Source of the DNA: Streptacidiphilus carbonis
Lineage (GTDB): Bacteria > Actinomycetota > Actinomycetes > Streptomycetales > Streptomycetaceae
Direction: 5' to 3'
Assembly (NCBI RefSeq): GCF_000787775.1
Contig: NZ_BBPM01000017.1
Coordinates: 1-41,852, forward strand
Length of the DNA stretch: 41,852 bases
The position numbers and the translations under genes were made by a program. Each line of letters starts with the position of its first letter. Within the stretch, counting starts at the first letter, position 1. Below, in pieces: positions 30,933-39,307 of the stretch. A model generated the notes under the pieces. It did not search any database. It was not told the origin of the DNA and saw only the letters and a list, made by a program, of their open reading frames with translations.

Positions 30933-32537
30933 ATGGCCGATGCGGAGGACAGCGCACCTGCTGTGTGGGATCCCACAGCCAGGGACGGCGCGGGCGGCTG
31001 GGTGCGCCGTCGCGACCCCAAGACGGCGGCCATGTGGCAGCGGCCGGAGAACCAGGAGCCGGACGGGAGCCCGGAGGGCCCGGCGGAGCAGTCGGAGGCC
31101 GAAGCCGGCGAGGGACCGCAGTCCCCCGCCGCGTCCGACCTGTCGCCGCCGCCCGGGCCACCGGCCGTTCCACCACCCGGACCGCCGGCCACGCTGACAG
31201 CCCCGGCCCGGAACGCGGCCGCGAGCCCTGATTCCGGGCCCGGCCATGGCCCCGGACCCGCCCCCGACGGGGACGAGCCGACCTCCGTTCTGCCCCCGCA
31301 GCCGAGCACTCCGCCGCCGACGCAGTTCGACCAGCCGTTGGGCCGTCCCTACGTCCCCACAGCCAAGGACATACCGCAGGTCACGCCGCCGCAGGGCGGA
31401 CCGGCTCCGGCCGGGCCGCAGCCACCGCCGACCGCGCCGGGAGCGGCGTACGGGTACCCGCCGCCGGCCCAGGGCACGCCGGGCTACAGCGCCCCCGGCT
31501 ACGGGGCGCCGGGCTACCGGCCCCAGGGGGCTCCGGCCGCGCCGCAGTACGGCCCGCCCCCGGGCGGTGCTCAGCCGCCCTACCAGGGCCAAGGTCAGGG
31601 TGCGCAGGGCCCCTACCAGGGCCAAGGTGCCACCCTGCCCGGCCAGGCGCCGCACCAGCCGCAGCCGCAGCCGCACCAGACGCAGTACCAGCAGCCCGGC
31701 CAGCCCCCGCTGTACCCGATCCAGCCGCAGCCGCAGCACCAGTACGGCTACCCGCCGGCCTACCCCGGCGGCCCGGGCCCGGGCCCCGGCCCCGGTGGAC
31801 CGGGCGGCCCCGGCGGCCCCGGCGGCCCCGGCGGCGGTGACGGTCGGCGGCGGAACCTTCCGCTGCTGATCGCCCTGGTCGTCGTGGTCGCCGCGCTGCT
31901 GGGTGTGGGCGCGGTCTGGGGTCTGGGCCTGACCAAGAACAAGGCCGCCGCGAGCAACACCACCGCGCCGCCGGTGGCCACCAGCGGCGCGCCCTCGACC
32001 AGCGCCGGCCCCTCGGACTCCGCCTCGCCGAGCGGCAGCCAGTCCGCCAGCCCCTCGGCGAGCGACACCGCGCAGGCCCAGTCGCAGGCGTCGGCCGTCG
32101 ACCAGTTGCTCTCCACCTCGGCGAGCTCCCGTTCCCAGGTGGCCAATGCCGTCCAGGCGGTCGACAACTGCACCGACTCCGGCTCGGTCTCCAACGCCCA
32201 GAGCGTGCTGACCCAGGCCGCCCAGGCCCGGCAGTCGCTGTCCCAGCAAGCCGCCTCCCTGGACGTGTCCCAGCTCCCGACCGGGGCCGCCGCCGCGATG
32301 AAGACACTGAGCCAGGCCTGGTCGGAGTCGGCTGCGGCCGACACCGACTTCGCCACCTGGGCCGGGGCGATGGCCAACGGCGGCTGCACCCCCGGCAACT
32401 CCCCGCACACCGCCGATTGGAACAACGGTTTGAGTCAGAGCACCTCCGCAACCACCGACAAGAAGAGCTTCGTCGCGGCCTGGAACCCGATCGCGACCCG
32501 GTACGGCCTGGCGACAAGGACAGACGGTGAGATCTGA
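30933..32537 (+). CDS. proline/glutamine-rich single-pass membrane protein
   Basis: 534 residues. The N-terminal about 310 residues are cytoplasmic, disordered and rich in Pro, Gln, Gly and Tyr, ending in a GPGPGP/GGPGGPGG collagen-like run. One membrane helix follows (LPLLIALVVVVAALLGVGAV), then an Ala/Ser/Gln-rich outer domain of about 200 residues with a Ser/Ala linker. WDPTARDGAGGWVRRRD near the start is a recognisable conserved opening. Start ATG 30933 follows GGGGGAGGG. It overlaps the amidase gene by 11 nt, so a role in cell-wall turnover or anchoring is likely. Proline-rich tails of this type are frequent in actinomycete division and envelope proteins. No enzymatic motif is visible. 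Confidence 0.85.
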   Translation: MADAEDSAPAVWDPTARDGAGGWVRRRDPKTAAMWQRPENQEPDGSPEGPAEQSEAEAGEGPQSPAASDLSPPPGPPAVPPPGPPATLTAPARNAAASPDSGPGHGPGPAPDGDEPTSVLPPQPSTPPPTQFDQPLGRPYVPTAKDIPQVTPPQGGPAPAGPQPPPTAPGAAYGYPPPAQGTPGYSAPGYGAPGYRPQGAPAAPQYGPPPGGAQPPYQGQGQGAQGPYQGQGATLPGQAPHQPQPQPHQTQYQQPGQPPLYPIQPQPQHQYGYPPAYPGGPGPGPGPGGPGGPGGPGGPGGGDGRRRNLPLLIALVVVVAALLGVGAVWGLGLTKNKAAASNTTAPPVATSGAPSTSAGPSDSASPSGSQSASPSASDTAQAQSQASAVDQLLSTSASSRSQVANAVQAVDNCTDSGSVSNAQSVLTQAAQARQSLSQQAASLDVSQLPTGAAAAMKTLSQAWSESAAADTDFATWAGAMANGGCTPGNSPHTADWNNGLSQSTSATTDKKSFVAAWNPIATRYGLATRTDGEI

Positions 32538-33567
32538 CCACCCCCTCGACCGTTACGACGTCCCCGAGCCGCGCCGCCGGGCCGCGCGGGCAGCCACCGC
32601 CGCCGTGGTCGTGGCCGCCCTGGTGCCGCTGGGCTTCGCGGGCTGGCTGGGCTGGGAGGCCGTCGCCGGGCCCAAGAAGGACGGGAGCGGCGTGGCCGTG
32701 GGCAGCCTCCCGGCTCCGGGGCTGGCCACCGGACCGGCCGCCGGAGGGACCTCCGCCTCGGGAGCCGCCTCCGGCAGCGCGGGCCCGTCCGCCTCGCACC
32801 CGGCGTCCCGGGCGGCCTCAGCCTCGGCCTCGTCCTCGGCGTCCGCCGCCCACTCCGACGCCGGAAAGGTCCCGGCCGCGTCGGGGCAGCCCCTGGCGGG
32901 CAAGACCGTGGTGATCGACCCCGGCCACAACCCGAACAACGGCTCGTACGCCACCGAGATCAACAAGCTGGTCCAGATCGGCAACGGCACGACCAACTGC
33001 GACACCACCGGCACCGAGACCGACGGCGGCTACCTGGAGGCGGACTTCACCCTCGACGTGGCCCGGCGGGCCCGCACCCTGCTGGAGGCCGAGGGCGCCA
33101 AGGTGGTGTTCACCCAGGACGGCGCCACGACCTGGGGTCCCTGCGTCACCGAGCGCGCCGCCATCGGCAACAATGCCCACGCCGATGCGGCGATCTCCAT
33201 CCACGGCGACGGGGCCCCGGCGAGCGACCGCGGCTTCCATGTGATCCTCCCGGCCGGCGTGGACCAGGGCGCCGCCGACAACCTGGCCATCGTGGCACCC
33301 TCCCGCACCCTGGGCGTCGATGTCCGCGCGGCCTTCCACAGCGTCACCGCCGAGCCGTTCGCCAACTACATCAGCAACGGATCCGGCCTCGACGTCCGCA
33401 GTGACCTGGGCGGACTGAACATGTCGAAGGTGCCCAAGATCTTCATCGAATGCGGCAACATGCGTAACGCGACCGACGCCGGGGAGATGACCAGTGCCTC
33501 CTGGCGGCAGCTCGCCGCGCAGGGGGTCGTCAAGGGGATCACCACCTTCCTGGAGAGCGGCAACTGA
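32527..33567 (+). CDS. membrane-anchored N-acetylmuramoyl-L-alanine amidase (Amidase_3)
   Basis: A 346-residue zinc amidase that cuts the bond between MurNAc and L-Ala in peptidoglycan. The N-terminus has an Arg-rich stretch and one signal-anchor helix (TAAVVVAALVPLGFAGWLGW), then a Ser/Ala-rich linker of about 60 residues. Catalytic-domain zinc ligands are in VVIDPGHNP (His), DGGYLEADFTLD (Glu) and AISIHGDG (His), and the catalytic Glu is in IFIECGNMRN. The inserted segment with NCDTTGTETDGG matches the Rv3717-like actinobacterial form. The GTG start is inside the previous gene, indicating coupling. Confidence 0.93.
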   Translation: MRSDHPLDRYDVPEPRRRAARAATAAVVVAALVPLGFAGWLGWEAVAGPKKDGSGVAVGSLPAPGLATGPAAGGTSASGAASGSAGPSASHPASRAASASASSSASAAHSDAGKVPAASGQPLAGKTVVIDPGHNPNNGSYATEINKLVQIGNGTTNCDTTGTETDGGYLEADFTLDVARRARTLLEAEGAKVVFTQDGATTWGPCVTERAAIGNNAHADAAISIHGDGAPASDRGFHVILPAGVDQGAADNLAIVAPSRTLGVDVRAAFHSVTAEPFANYISNGSGLDVRSDLGGLNMSKVPKIFIECGNMRNATDAGEMTSASWRQLAAQGVVKGITTFLESGN

Positions 33568-33758
33568 CGGTGGGTCGCCGCTCCGGACGGCGGCGGCTTC
33601 GACGCCCGTTTCGACGCCGGTTTCGCTGCGTGATTCAACGTGGGTTTTGACGCGAACACACGAAACCGGAATGATCCAGACGTCTCCATCAAAGCCCGAA
33701 CACCGTACGCTATGGGCGGTCCAAGCATCGCCCCACCAATCACGAGAGGGCTCTCACG

Positions 33759-34910
33759 GTGAACCCCAGAACCGTCACCAGGGGAGACGCGGCGCTCGCG
33801 GCTGCGGCGCTCCTGTTGCTGATCTCCTCGTTCCTGCCCTACTACAGCGCCGACTGCGGCAGCTCCACCAGCTGCACCGCCAACGCCTGGCACGGCAGCT
33901 TCTTCCCGCTGCTCCCCGCAGTGTTCTTCCTGGGCGTGATCGGCGCGGCGCTGGTGCTCGTCGGCCGGCTGATGCCGCAGGCGCCCAAGGTCGCCGGCAT
34001 CGAACTGGCGCACTGGGGCACGGTGCTGACCGTCGCAGCGCTGTGGTCGGCGCTGTGGTCGCTGTTCTCCACCCCGTCCCCGCTGTTCAGTCACTCGTTC
34101 GGGGCATATCTCGGCTTTCTGTTCGCACTGTTGACGGCCGGTGCGGCGATCGCGACCCCGCTGCTGCCCGCTCTGACGGCACCGCTGGCCCCCGCGTCGC
34201 CGACGGCGCCGCAGCAGATGACCGGCCCCGGCGGCTACCCGACGTACGGTCAGCCGGGTCACCCCGGCCACCCCGGCCACCCCGGCCAGCAGCCCTACCA
34301 GCCGCAGCCGGGGCAGCAGTTCCACCACGGCCAGCCGGTGCAGCAGGCCCAGCCGGGCCAGCCCTTCAGCGGGCCGGTCGCCCCGGCGCCCAACCAGCAG
34401 CAGCCCCAGCCCCAGCCGTACCAGCAGCAGCCCAGCGGCTACGGCTACCCTCAGCCCGCCCCCGCGGCGTCCGCCCCGGCCCCGACTCCCGCCCCGGAGC
34501 CCACGCCCGCCGCGACCCCGCAGGACGCCCCGCCGCCGCGCGAGCGTGAGGACAACGCGACCGCGCTGCTCACGCCGGTGGTCAAGCCGCAGTCCTCGGC
34601 CGCAGCCGAGGAGCAGGCCGCCCAGCCGCACAACCTGGAGAAGGCGGCCCAGCCCGAGCCGGCCGCCGCGGCGCCTGCTGCCGCACCCGCCGCCGAGAGC
34701 CCGGCGGCACCGGCGTTCGCGCCGTTCTGGTTCGCCGTCCCCGCGCCCCGCGCGCTAGCTCCGGAAGGGGACGACGGGCCGTCCGTCGGCGAACTGGTCC
34801 CCGGCACCTGGTACCTGGCCATCGCGCAGCGCGGCGACGCCCTGCTCACCCAGACCCAGGAGGGCAAGCGCGGCCTGCTGTCCGACACCTCGGGCATCCA
34901 GCGCGGTTGA
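33759..34910 (+). CDS. four-helix membrane protein with Pro/Gln-rich tail
   Basis: 383 residues. The first about 145 residues hold four hydrophobic segments (LAAAALLLLISSFLPYY, LPAVFFLGVIGAALVLV, WGTVLTVAALWSALWSLF, YLGFLFALLTAGAAIATPLL). About 150 residues of Pro/Gln/Gly/Ala repeats follow (QPGHPGHPGHPGQ). A small conserved-looking C-terminus (GELVPGTWYLAIAQRGDALL ... LLSDTSGIQRG) closes the protein. The layout resembles actinobacterial DUF5336-type proteins, but I cannot assign a function. The start GTG is at 33759. The 190-bp gap upstream contains three near-copies of GTTTCGACGCC (33597-33630) and a TACGCT -10 candidate at 33706. Confidence 0.82.
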   Translation: MNPRTVTRGDAALAAAALLLLISSFLPYYSADCGSSTSCTANAWHGSFFPLLPAVFFLGVIGAALVLVGRLMPQAPKVAGIELAHWGTVLTVAALWSALWSLFSTPSPLFSHSFGAYLGFLFALLTAGAAIATPLLPALTAPLAPASPTAPQQMTGPGGYPTYGQPGHPGHPGHPGQQPYQPQPGQQFHHGQPVQQAQPGQPFSGPVAPAPNQQQPQPQPYQQQPSGYGYPQPAPAASAPAPTPAPEPTPAATPQDAPPPREREDNATALLTPVVKPQSSAAAEEQAAQPHNLEKAAQPEPAAAAPAAAPAAESPAAPAFAPFWFAVPAPRALAPEGDDGPSVGELVPGTWYLAIAQRGDALLTQTQEGKRGLLSDTSGIQRG

Positions 34911-34957
34911 CAGCGAGCGCACCTGCGCACACATCGGCGCCGGCATCGGCGCGCCTG

Positions 34958-35004
34958 ACGGGCGCGGGCCGGGACAGTTCACCACTGTCCCGGCCCGCGC
35001 CCGT
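34958..35004. terminator. 21-bp perfect terminator hairpin
   Basis: Arms 34958-34978 and 34984-35004 are perfectly complementary over 21 bp with the 5-nt loop TCACC. It is the strongest hairpin in the window and lies 48 bp past the membrane-protein stop. Confidence 0.85.
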
Positions 35005-35047
35005 TGTGGCCTCACGCCACGCGCCCTACGCTCACCCCCAAGCAAAA

Positions 35048-35062
35048 CTGACGGACCATCAG
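35048..35062. promoter_or_regulatory. second palindromic operator, site 3 (LLM gene)
   Basis: CTGACGGACCATCAG matches the CTGACGG...GTCAG palindrome with one arm mismatch. It is 45 bp upstream of the LLM oxidoreductase start, linking that gene to the sterol operons. Confidence 0.5.
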
Positions 35063-35106
35063 ATCTGCTCCACGCCAGCCTCGACACCGACCTTGGGGGT
35101 CCCACC

Positions 35107-36123
35107 ATGCGACTCGGGCTCGCACTCGGCTACTGGGGCGCCGCCCCCTCCCCCGGCTTCCTGGACCTCGCCGTCGAGGCCGAGCGCCTCGGCTACCACA
35201 GCGTCTGGACCGCCGAGGCCTGGGGCTCCGACGCGTTCACCCCGCTCACCTGGATCGCCGCCCGCACCACCACCATCCGCCTGGGCACCGGCATCGCCCA
35301 GATGGCGGCGCGCACCCCCACCGCCACCGCCATGCACGCGATGACCCTGGACCACCTCTCCGGCGGCCGGCTGATGCTGGGCCTGGGCCTGTCCGGACCG
35401 CAGGTCGTCGAGGGCTGGTACGGCCGGCCGTTCCCGCGCTCCCCGCTCACCGCCGTCCGGGAGTACGTGGACGTGGTACGCCAGGTGCTGCGCCGCGAAA
35501 ACCCGGTGACCCTGGACGGCGCCTACCACCCGCTGCCCTACCCCGGCGCTGACGGCACCGGCCTCGGCAAGCCGCTGAAGCCGATCCTGCACCCGCTCCG
35601 GTCCGACCTGCCGATCCTGCTCGGCGCCGAGGGCCCCAAGAACATCGCCCAGACCGTCCGGATCGCCGACGGCTGGCTGCCGCTCTACTTCTCCCCCACC
35701 GCCCGGGGCGACGACCTCTACGCGGACGCACTGGCCCAGGCCCGCCCCGGCTTCACTGTCGCCCCGCTGGTCCATGCCCGCGTCTGCGAGGACGTGGCCG
35801 AGGGGCTGGCGCCGATCCAGGCCATGCTCGGCTTCTACGTCGGCGGGATGGGGGCGCGCGGTCGCAACTTCCACGCCGACCTGATGGCCAGGATGGGCTA
35901 CGAGTCCGAGGCCCGGCGCATCCAGGAACTCTTCCTGGCCGGACGGCAGGACGAGGCCGTCGCCACCGTCCCCGCCGCCTTCGCCGACGAGATCTCCCTG
36001 GTCGGCCCACGCGCCCGGATCGCCGAGCGGCTGCAGGCCTGGACGGCGAGTCCGGTCACCGACCTGCTGGTCACCACCCGCGACCCGCTCACCCTGCGCA
36101 CCCTCGCCGAACTGGTGCTGTGA
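35107..36123 (+). CDS. LLM class F420-dependent oxidoreductase
   Basis: A 338-residue luciferase-like TIM-barrel oxidoreductase. FLDLAVEAERLGYHSVWTAE, ARTTTIRLGTGIAQMAARTP and LDHLSGGRLMLGLGLSGPQV are the standard strands around the F420/flavin site. The C-terminal part has the family's usual FADEISLVGPRARIAERLQA. Close mycobacterial relatives (Rv3520c type) sit in the sterol-catabolism region and belong to the KstR regulon, which fits this location. GGGGG lies about 7 nt before the ATG. The choice of F420 over FMN is by family resemblance. Confidence 0.9.
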   Translation: MRLGLALGYWGAAPSPGFLDLAVEAERLGYHSVWTAEAWGSDAFTPLTWIAARTTTIRLGTGIAQMAARTPTATAMHAMTLDHLSGGRLMLGLGLSGPQVVEGWYGRPFPRSPLTAVREYVDVVRQVLRRENPVTLDGAYHPLPYPGADGTGLGKPLKPILHPLRSDLPILLGAEGPKNIAQTVRIADGWLPLYFSPTARGDDLYADALAQARPGFTVAPLVHARVCEDVAEGLAPIQAMLGFYVGGMGARGRNFHADLMARMGYESEARRIQELFLAGRQDEAVATVPAAFADEISLVGPRARIAERLQAWTASPVTDLLVTTRDPLTLRTLAELVL

Positions 36124-36191
36124 GCGGAGCCACCCCTGTACCAACCGCGCCTGCACCACCCACACCTAATCCGACCAGCCTTGACGGAACG

Positions 36192-36971
36192 TCAGTCAAG
36201 CGTCAGGCCGTCCAGCCACAGCCCGACCACCCGGTCGTCGCCGATCACCTGGACGTCGTTCCTGCCGTCCGGCAGCCGCTTGTTGACCAGCAGCATCAGC
36301 TCCGCCGCGGGCCCCCGCAGCACCGCGTCGCCCTTGGCGTGCCCGTGCTCGTAGGTGAAGCCCTCCGGGGTGCGCCGCAGCAGCCATTCCCCCGGCACGT
36401 CGGTGCAGTGCACATGCAGGCTGTCGCCCTCGCCCTCGCCCCGCAGCCGGTCCCGGTTCGGGAACGCCCGGGACGCCGGTGCGAACGCATTGGCCAGCAG
36501 CTCGTCGATGTTGTCCGCGGCCAGCTCCGCGTCGATCCCGCCCGGCGTGCCGCCCACCGCCAGCTCGGCGTCGATCCGGTGCACCAGTGTCTCCTGTGCC
36601 ATCCGCCGCCCCCACCAGCCGGTGCTGTGCTCCCCCGCCCAGCCCCACACCGGCACCCCGGGGCCGGCCTCCCGCAGCACCGCCGTCACCTGCAGGGCGC
36701 CGCGGAGCAGCCACTCGGCCAGTCCGGCCGGGTCGGCGGGGGCCTTGGCGTCGGGCAGGGCGCTCCAGTCGACCCGCTCCTGCGCACGGGTGCTGACGAT
36801 CTGGGTCACCCAGCGGTGCACCTTGCCCAGATGGGTGCAGAGGTTGACGAGGCGCCACTCCGGGCAGCTGGGCACCATCACCTCGGGATCGCCCTCGGCC
36901 ATCGCCGCGGCGAAGAGCCGCGCGTCCGCCTCCACCGCTGCCAGGTACCGTTCGTGTCCGAGCAAGTCCAC
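36192..36971 (-). CDS. maleylpyruvate isomerase family mycothiol-dependent enzyme
   Basis: 259 residues. The N-terminal half is a DinB-like MDMPI domain with metal-binding His residues in NLCTHLGKVHRWVTQIV and MAQETLVHRIDAEL. The C-terminal half (FTYEHGHAKGDAVLRGPAAE ... VVGLWLDGLTLD) is the SCP2-like companion domain. Members use mycothiol as cofactor for transfer or isomerisation; the substrate is unknown. Start GTG follows GGGGGTGTGACCT. It is divergent from a small membrane protein gene, with an inverted repeat CTTCC...GGAAG between them. Confidence 0.9.
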   Translation of the reverse strand: MDLLGHERYLAAVEADARLFAAAMAEGDPEVMVPSCPEWRLVNLCTHLGKVHRWVTQIVSTRAQERVDWSALPDAKAPADPAGLAEWLLRGALQVTAVLREAGPGVPVWGWAGEHSTGWWGRRMAQETLVHRIDAELAVGGTPGGIDAELAADNIDELLANAFAPASRAFPNRDRLRGEGEGDSLHVHCTDVPGEWLLRRTPEGFTYEHGHAKGDAVLRGPAAELMLLVNKRLPDGRNDVQVIGDDRVVGLWLDGLTLD

Positions 36972-37051
36972 CGCAGGTCACACCCCCTTCTGGAAACATC
37001 TTCCGTGTGCGTGGAAGTTAGCATCCCTCCGGGCCGGGCAGGCGTCAGAAC

Positions 37052-37330
37052 ATGAGCGGTCTCCTACGTCTGATCGGACTCGCCCTGTACATAGGGGCGC
37101 TGATCCTCGTCATCTGGTTCCTGCTGTACCTCTTCGACGCCAACACCGGCAACTCGGTGGTCAACTGGTTCCGTGAGGCAGCAGACTGGCTCGCCACCTG
37201 GTCCAGCCACCTCTTCCACGGCGCGGACATCCACAACAACAAGCTGCGCGCCCTGCTCGTCTTCGGCCTGCCGGCCCTGGTCTACGGAGCCGTCGGCAAC
37301 GCCCTCGGGCGCACCGGCTCCCGCGAGTGA
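37052..37330 (+). CDS. small two-helix membrane protein
   Basis: 92 residues with two membrane helices, LIGLALYIGALILVIWFLLY near the N-terminus and ALLVFGLPALVYGAVGNAL near the C-terminus, joined by an amphipathic loop (NWFREAADWLATWSSHLFHG). It is a conserved type in Streptomyces genomes, without known function. A TAGCAT -10 candidate lies at 37019-37024. Its stop is 7 bp from the end of the convergent toroid gene. Confidence 0.8.
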   Translation: MSGLLRLIGLALYIGALILVIWFLLYLFDANTGNSVVNWFREAADWLATWSSHLFHGADIHNNKLRALLVFGLPALVYGAVGNALGRTGSRE

Positions 37331-37337
37331 CGGAGCG

Positions 37338-38423
37338 TCAGCACTCCTGCGGCGCGCAGCACTCGTCGGCGAGTCCGGTCGGAAGCTGTGCGCCGCCGAA
37401 GACGGTCGCGGTGGCCTCGTCCCCGCCCAGGGCCGCCACGGCCAGCAGCAGCGCGCCCGCCGTCCAGGTGGTGCGCTCCTCGGGCCAGACCGCGTCGTCC
37501 TCGAAGACGTAGCCGGTCCAGTAGCTGCCGTCCTGGTGGCGCAGGTGCTGGATGGAACGGAGTATCTCCACGGCGCGGTCGGACTCGCCGATCGCCCAGA
37601 GCGCCAGGGCCAGCTCGGCGCTCTCACCGCCGGTGACCCAGGGCCGGTCCGAGACGCAGCGGACGCCGAGGCCCGGCACCACGAAGCGGTTCCAGTCGCG
37701 TTCGATCCGCTCCGCGGCGGCCGCTCCGCGCAGCGCCGTCCCCAGCACCGGGTAGTACCAGTCCATGGAGTAGCGGTCCTTGTCCAGGAACGCCTCCGGG
37801 TGTCCGGCTACCGCGTGGCCGAGCCGTCCGGCGGCCAGCTCCCAGTCGGGCTGCGGCTCCTCCAGGCAGTCGGCGATGGCCAGCGCGCACCGCAGCGCAT
37901 GGTGCACGCTGGAGCAGCCGGTGAGCAGCGCCTCGTCCGGCGCGCTCCCGTCCTCGTCGCGGCGCCAGGCGACGGTGCCGTCGGCCCGCTGGAGGCCGAG
38001 GACGAACTCGACCGCGCGGACCACGGTGGGCCAGACCTCCTCCAGGAAGGTGTCGTCGCCGGTGGCCAGGTGGTGGTGCCAGATCCCGACGGCGATGTAG
38101 GCGCAGAAGTTGGACTCCCGGTTCCGGTCCGTCACCACGCCGTCCGTGTAGGCGGAGTACCAGGAGCCGTCCGGGTTCTGATGCCGCATCAGCCAGCGGT
38201 AGGCAGCCTCGGCGGCGGCGTGCTCGCCGGCCACGTCCAGGGCCATCGCGGCCTCGGTGTGGTCCCAGGGGTCCAGGTGGCCGCCGGCGAACCAGGGGAT
38301 GCCGCCGTCGGCCTGCTGGTCGGCGAGGATGCTGCGGACCGTGGCGGCGGCCTGCCCGGCGTCCAGCACACCCGGCAGGACCAGGACCTCGGGGACGGCG
38401 ACGGGCCCGGTGCCCGCCGTCAC
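37338..38423 (-). CDS. prenyltransferase/squalene cyclase-like alpha-toroid protein
   Basis: A 361-residue all-helical (alpha/alpha) toroid protein, usually annotated 'prenyltransferase' from its repeats. QW-like repeats include QQADGGIPWF, HQNPDGSWYSAY and HQDGSYWTGYVFED. An acidic/aromatic patch, GGHLDPWDHTEAAMALDVA, could be catalytic. There is no DxDD or farnesyltransferase zinc motif, so terpene cyclisation is unproven, and glycoside-processing toroids look similar. The C-terminus has a Cys cluster (DECCAPQEC). Its GTG start overlaps the methyltransferase stop (GTGA), so the two are coupled in the glycosyltransferase / methyltransferase / toroid operon. Confidence 0.78.
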   Translation of the reverse strand: MTAGTGPVAVPEVLVLPGVLDAGQAAATVRSILADQQADGGIPWFAGGHLDPWDHTEAAMALDVAGEHAAAEAAYRWLMRHQNPDGSWYSAYTDGVVTDRNRESNFCAYIAVGIWHHHLATGDDTFLEEVWPTVVRAVEFVLGLQRADGTVAWRRDEDGSAPDEALLTGCSSVHHALRCALAIADCLEEPQPDWELAAGRLGHAVAGHPEAFLDKDRYSMDWYYPVLGTALRGAAAAERIERDWNRFVVPGLGVRCVSDRPWVTGGESAELALALWAIGESDRAVEILRSIQHLRHQDGSYWTGYVFEDDAVWPEERTTWTAGALLLAVAALGGDEATATVFGGAQLPTGLADECCAPQEC

Positions 38424-39163
38424 CCGAGCACCGTCCGGTCGGCCCGGGGCTTGGTCGCATAGGCGACGAAGCTCTTGCCGATCAGCGGGTTCAGCGCGCT
38501 CTCGGCGGCCCGGGTCAGTCTGCTGATCACCGGGGTGCCGACGATGTCCCAGACCAGCAGCTGGTGGTAGGCGCGGACCGGCAGCGCCTTGTCATTGTCG
38601 ACGCCGACCGCGCACTTGATCCACCAGTACGGCGAGTGCAGCGCATGGGCGTGGTGCTGACCGTAGGGCTCCAGCCCGGCCTCGCGCATCCTGCCGACCA
38701 GCTCGTCGCCGCGGTAGATCCGGATGTGGCCGCCCTCGACCTCGTGGTACGCGTCCGAGAGCGCCCAGCAGACCTGCTCGGGCAGCCAGCGCGGCACGGT
38801 GATCGCGATGGAACCGCCGGGCTTGAGCACCCGGACCATCTCGGCGAGCACGCCCTTGTCGTCCGGGATGTGCTCCATCACCTCGGAGATGATGACCTTG
38901 TCGAAACTGTCGTCGGGGAAGGGCAGCGCCAGCGCGTCGCCCTCCATCGCGACCGCCGAGGCGCCGGCCGGGGCCTCGCCCTCCTGCTCCATCGCCGAGA
39001 ACCAGCGCTTGACCTCGCGGATCTCCTCCGCGTTGCGGTCCAGGGCGATGACGCGGCCACCGCGCCGGTAGACCTCGAAGGCGTGCCGGCCACCGCCGCA
39101 GCCGAGGTCGAGCACCCGGTCGCCGGGGGCGATCGGGAAGCGGGAGAAATCGACGGTCAGCAC
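38420..39163 (-). CDS. class I SAM-dependent methyltransferase (Methyltransf_11 type)
   Basis: A 247-residue methyltransferase. Motif I is VLDLGCGGGRHAFEVYRRGG, then VIALDRNAEEI, FDKVIISEVMEHIPDDKGVL and VLKPGGSIAITVP. The C-terminal part (YWWIKCAVGVDNDKALPVRA) is specific to the group found with this glycosyltransferase. It probably modifies the glycan or lipid product of its operon. GTG 39163 has GGAG 9 nt upstream. The 144-bp gap to the glycosyltransferase stop contains GGGCAGTC tandem copies (39203-39220) but no gene. Confidence 0.9.
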   Translation of the reverse strand: MLTVDFSRFPIAPGDRVLDLGCGGGRHAFEVYRRGGRVIALDRNAEEIREVKRWFSAMEQEGEAPAGASAVAMEGDALALPFPDDSFDKVIISEVMEHIPDDKGVLAEMVRVLKPGGSIAITVPRWLPEQVCWALSDAYHEVEGGHIRIYRGDELVGRMREAGLEPYGQHHAHALHSPYWWIKCAVGVDNDKALPVRAYHQLLVWDIVGTPVISRLTRAAESALNPLIGKSFVAYATKPRADRTVLG

Positions 39164-39307
39164 GGTCGCGGGGCTCCATTCGCGTCGTCGACGCCGACGG
39201 CTTCGGGCAGTCGGGCAGTCGGGCGTCGGTCACGTGGGAAGACAGGGGGAGGGTCGGGCAGGGATTCGAAGGCTCGAAGGGTTCGCGGGCGACGGGTCAC
39301 CCGCGGG

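Noticed and set aside
27683-31309. A 1208-residue form of the acyl-CoA dehydrogenase
   Set aside because: The family starts at MAIGISEDHRQL (29920) with a good ribosome site; the extension is antisense to the methyltransferase gene and crosses the operators.
36181-36199. TTGACGGAACGTCAG as a further copy of the second operator
   Set aside because: It overlaps the 3' end of a gene between convergent stops, not a promoter, so it is probably incidental or part of a terminator.
37328-37340. TGACGGAGCGTCA palindrome
   Set aside because: It spans a stop codon and the end of a convergent gene; the position does not suit an operator.
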